Assembly (NCBI GenBank): GCA_012719555.1
Contig: JAAYAE010000336.1
Location: forward strand, 1-8,142
Source of the DNA: Acholeplasmataceae bacterium
GTDB taxonomy: Bacteria > Bacillota > Negativicutes > Acidaminococcales > Acidaminococcaceae
Reading direction: 5' to 3'
Length of the DNA stretch: 8,142 nucleotides
Positions 6,121 to 8,142 of this stretch are shown piece by piece (within the stretch, counting starts at the first letter, position 1; every line of letters starts with the position of its first letter). The notes below the pieces were generated by a model. It saw only the letters and a program-made list of their open reading frames with translations. It did no database searches and was not told the DNA's origin. The position numbers and the translations under genes are program-made.

Positions 6121-7605
6121 CTAACGTTTTCTATTAACCATATCCACTAATGCCTGTTCACGCAATGCTGTTTTCAATATTTTTCCCGTAGCACTTTTGG
6201 GCATTTCCGCTCTAAACAAAATTTCTCTTGGCACTTTATAAGGAGCAATTCTTTCCAATAAGTATTTGCGTAGCTCTCGTTTATCAAGCTCATAGCCTGC
6301 ATTTAAAACTATGTATGCGCAAATAGCCTGCCCTCTCAATTTATCAGGAATACCAATAACGGCCGCTTCAAAAATAGCCGGATGTCTATATAATACTTCT
6401 TCTATCTCGCGCGGATAAACATTTTCTCCACTAGAAATTATCATATCCTTTAAGCGATCCACAATGAAAATAAACCCTTCTTCATCCTTGTAGGCCAAAT
6501 CTCCCGTATGCAGCCAACCATCGCGCAAGGTCGTTGCCGTTTCCTCAGGAAGGTTAAGATATCCTAGCATAACATTGTCACCGCGCACGCACAATTCACC
6601 AACCTCGGATGTTCCCACTTGTTCGTCATTTTCATTTAAAATATGTACTGTAACTCCTGGGAGCGACGGACCTATAGACCCCAACTTTATAGCATTTGTA
6701 GGATTAACAGAGACTACAGGGGATGCTTCTGACAAACCGTAACCTTCTTGTACAGGTTTACCAAATTTATTTTTACACCCTTCTGCTAAAATACGTGGCA
6801 AAGGGGCTCCACCGCTAATAAAATATCTAATACCGGCTAGTTCTTCAGGTTCTGCTCCTTTGTAGAATAATTGAATCATGGTGGGAACGCCGGCAAAAGT
6901 ATTAACATTATGGGCTGCTATAAGTTTCATTGTATCTTTGAAAATATAAGTTTCCTGTATAACAATAGTAGCACCGTGGTACAACGGCCCACTTATGGAA
7001 ACCGTCCAGGCAAAGCAATGATACATAGGCAATACGCACAATGCGGAATCTGTTGAATAGGTCTTTACTACCTCTGTAAATTGCATAGTATTAGCAACTA
7101 AATTCTTATGGCTAAGCATAGCTCCCTTGGGAATACCGGTAGTTCCTGAAGTATATATTATAGTGCAGTTATCGTTTTCATCCATGGTATAATTAACAAA
7201 TTCATGGTCGGTTATCTGACACATATCCTCATAGTCAAATTGCAACAGACCACTTTCATAGCCAATTTCCGCTAAAGCCTCTGTCATCTCCAATTTCTGA
7301 CGTGTTACCATAAATTTCATGGAAGCATCTTTAACGATGAAAGCAACCTCTCTTGCCGCCAGCTGAAAATTGAAAGGCACTACTACGGCACCGGCTTTAA
7401 TAATAGCAAAATAAGAAACTACAAAATCTGCGCAATTCCTACTGAGCAAACCAACCTTATCACCTTTTTTCACCCCGCGGCTTTGTAAATAGTTGGCCCA
7501 TTGGACAACTTTTCTTCGCAACTGACCATAAGTTGTTATTTGGTTCTTAAAAATAAGTGCTGTTTTGTCTCCCGGATGCTCGGCGATAATATCAAAATAT
7601 AACAT
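6121..7605 (-). CDS. AMP-forming acyl-CoA synthetase (long-chain fatty-acid-CoA ligase, LcfB/FadD-like)
   Basis: Cytoplasmic enzyme that activates a carboxylic acid with ATP to an acyl-adenylate and then transfers it to CoA. The 494 residues contain all core motifs in order: the P-loop YTSGTTGIPKG at 151-161, ISGGAPLP at 263-270, GYGLSEASPV at 288-297, GWLHTGDLA at 363-371, DRLKDMI at 383-389 and SATGK at 471-475, with K475 the expected catalytic lysine. The arrangement GYGLSEASPV followed by VNPTN is like Bacillus LcfB, so a medium- or long-chain fatty acid is the likely substrate; the true acid is uncertain. The ATG at 7603-7605 has GGGGGGA nine bases upstream. An in-frame TTG at 7621-7623 would place that site inside the gene and is rejected. 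First gene of the operon that continues with the lipoprotein, LarE and DUF190; divergent from the thioesterase. Confidence 0.93.
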   Translation of the reverse strand: MLYFDIIAEHPGDKTALIFKNQITTYGQLRRKVVQWANYLQSRGVKKGDKVGLLSRNCADFVVSYFAIIKAGAVVVPFNFQLAAREVAFIVKDASMKFMVTRQKLEMTEALAEIGYESGLLQFDYEDMCQITDHEFVNYTMDENDNCTIIYTSGTTGIPKGAMLSHKNLVANTMQFTEVVKTYSTDSALCVLPMYHCFAWTVSISGPLYHGATIVIQETYIFKDTMKLIAAHNVNTFAGVPTMIQLFYKGAEPEELAGIRYFISGGAPLPRILAEGCKNKFGKPVQEGYGLSEASPVVSVNPTNAIKLGSIGPSLPGVTVHILNENDEQVGTSEVGELCVRGDNVMLGYLNLPEETATTLRDGWLHTGDLAYKDEEGFIFIVDRLKDMIISSGENVYPREIEEVLYRHPAIFEAAVIGIPDKLRGQAICAYIVLNAGYELDKRELRKYLLERIAPYKVPREILFRAEMPKSATGKILKTALREQALVDMVNRKR

Positions 7606-7614
7606 TCTATAATG

Positions 7615-7621
7615 TCCCCCC
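7615..7621 (-). promoter_or_regulatory. Ribosome binding site deciding the acyl-CoA synthetase start
   Basis: GGGGGGA on the minus strand is nine bases before the ATG at 7603-7605. The upstream TTG at 7621-7623 overlaps it and has no site of its own. Confidence 0.75.
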
Positions 7622-7646
7622 AAATAATTTGCATATTTATCTTTAT

Positions 7647-7676
7647 ATTATACTAGACATAGTCCTAAAATGCTAA
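7647..7676 (-). promoter_or_regulatory. Probable promoter of the acyl-CoA synthetase operon
   Basis: A perfect minus-strand TATAAT (7647-7652) has TTAGCA (7671-7676, four of six matches) 18 bases upstream. Start of transcription would be near 7640, giving a leader of about 35 bases. It lies in the 159-base divergent region (7606-7764). Confidence 0.55.
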
Positions 7677-7702
7677 ATTTTTCCTTTTTTTCTACCTCAC
7701 TC

Positions 7703-7734
7703 TTGCATATTACCTTTAAATTAAGTAGTATTAT
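7703..7734 (+). promoter_or_regulatory. Weak candidate promoter for the thioesterase gene
   Basis: TTGCAT (7703-7708) is followed by TAGTAT (7726-7731) at 17 bases, or TATTAT (7729-7734) at 20 bases. Neither pair is strong, so this is only the best candidate upstream of the plus-strand gene. A good AGGAG (7751-7755) lies nine bases before that gene's ATG. Confidence 0.3.
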
Positions 7735-7764
7735 GGTAAGAATAAAATAAAGGAGTGGCTCTCA

Positions 7765-8142
7765 ATGACTGAAATAAAGATAGGTCTTACCGCTACAGCT
7801 ATGGAAACTGTACTATATACCAATATCGCTTCTGCTTTAGGCAGCGGAAACTTGAGTGTTTATGCTACCCCCGCTATGGTCGCTCTCATGGAAAAAGCAG
7901 CCTGTAATGCCCTAAATCCCTACTTAGAATCAGATTCTTCCAGTGTAGGAATTAGTATGAACATTACTCACGACTCTGCAACCTTACCCGGCAAAATCAT
8001 TACCGCCACAGCAGAATTAGTGAAAATCGATGGTCGCAAACTAACCTTTAAAGTAAGTGCACAAGATGAATATGGAATTATTGGTAAGGGTACACATCAG
8101 CGTTTTATTGTCAACAAAGATAAATTTATTGCTAAATTAAAA
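7765..8142 (+). CDS. FlK-type (hotdog fold) acyl-CoA thioesterase, 3' end outside window
   Basis: Cytoplasmic hotdog-fold thioesterase that hydrolyses an acyl-CoA to the acid and CoA. Visible are 126 residues with no stop before the window edge; family members are about 125-140 residues, so little is missing. The start ATG has AGGAG nine bases upstream. LGSGNLSVYATPAMVALMEKAA (25-46) and ITHDSATLPG (67-76) are the family's blocks. Thr35, Glu43 and His69 keep the same spacing (8 and 26 residues) as the Thr42-Glu50-His76 triad of Streptomyces cattleya fluoroacetyl-CoA thioesterase FlK, so it is probably active. Fluoroacetyl-CoA is an unlikely substrate outside fluorinating organisms; most members are general short-chain thioesterases. 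It is divergent from the acyl-CoA synthetase, which makes the substrate class this enzyme breaks. Confidence 0.85.
   Translation, partial: MTEIKIGLTATAMETVLYTNIASALGSGNLSVYATPAMVALMEKAACNALNPYLESDSSSVGISMNITHDSATLPGKIITATAELVKIDGRKLTFKVSAQDEYGIIGKGTHQRFIVNKDKFIAKLK

Noticed and set aside
4117..8142. A fluoride-response theme, from the DUF190 protein (often near crcB) and the FlK-type thioesterase
   Set aside because: No crcB channel gene is present and I see no fluoride riboswitch. Both families are common without any fluoride link, and the two genes are in different transcripts.

Overview
This is an ordinary-looking, low-GC (by eye roughly 40%) bacterial chromosome window. It holds five complete or partial genes of branched-chain amino-acid or amide uptake, a four-gene operon of mixed function, and the start of a divergent thioesterase gene. 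Gene style (AGGAG ribosome sites, TTG/GTG starts, short overlaps, LTGC lipoboxes) suggests a Firmicutes-type organism. Negativicutes such as Acidaminococcus or Phascolarctobacterium relatives would fit, but that is an impression from the proteins and not a measured placement.

Layout: almost everything is on the minus strand. Reading in the direction of transcription from the right, a divergent control region (7606-7764) separates a plus-strand FlK-type acyl-CoA thioesterase (7765 to the window edge, no stop seen) from a minus-strand operon. That operon contains an AMP-forming acyl-CoA synthetase, an LppM-like membrane lipoprotein, LarE and a DUF190 protein. It closes with a strong hairpin terminator at about 4050-4106. 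After a 260-base non-coding stretch (3803-4062) with a good promoter and several candidate operator repeats, a second minus-strand operon follows. Its order is livJ (binding lipoprotein), an intercistronic hairpin, livH, livM, then livG, which runs off the left edge. livF would be expected just outside.

How the genes work together: LivJ captures the amino acid outside the membrane, LivH and LivM form the channel, and LivG with an expected LivF powers it with ATP. The hairpin between livJ and livH probably sets a high ratio of binding protein to transporter. The acyl-CoA synthetase and the divergent thioesterase carry out opposite reactions on acyl-CoA and may share control. LarE belongs to nickel-pincer nucleotide cofactor synthesis, but none of its usual partners (LarB, LarC) is in the window, so its link to the lipoprotein and DUF190 protein is unexplained.

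I chose starts by ribosome-site spacing. In four genes (livJ, DUF190, larE, acyl-CoA synthetase) the best start is internal to the longest open frame. I found no tRNA, rRNA, CRISPR, insertion sequence or phage signal. I do not see a convincing new system; the LarE operon and the upstream livJ repeats are the parts most worth checking.
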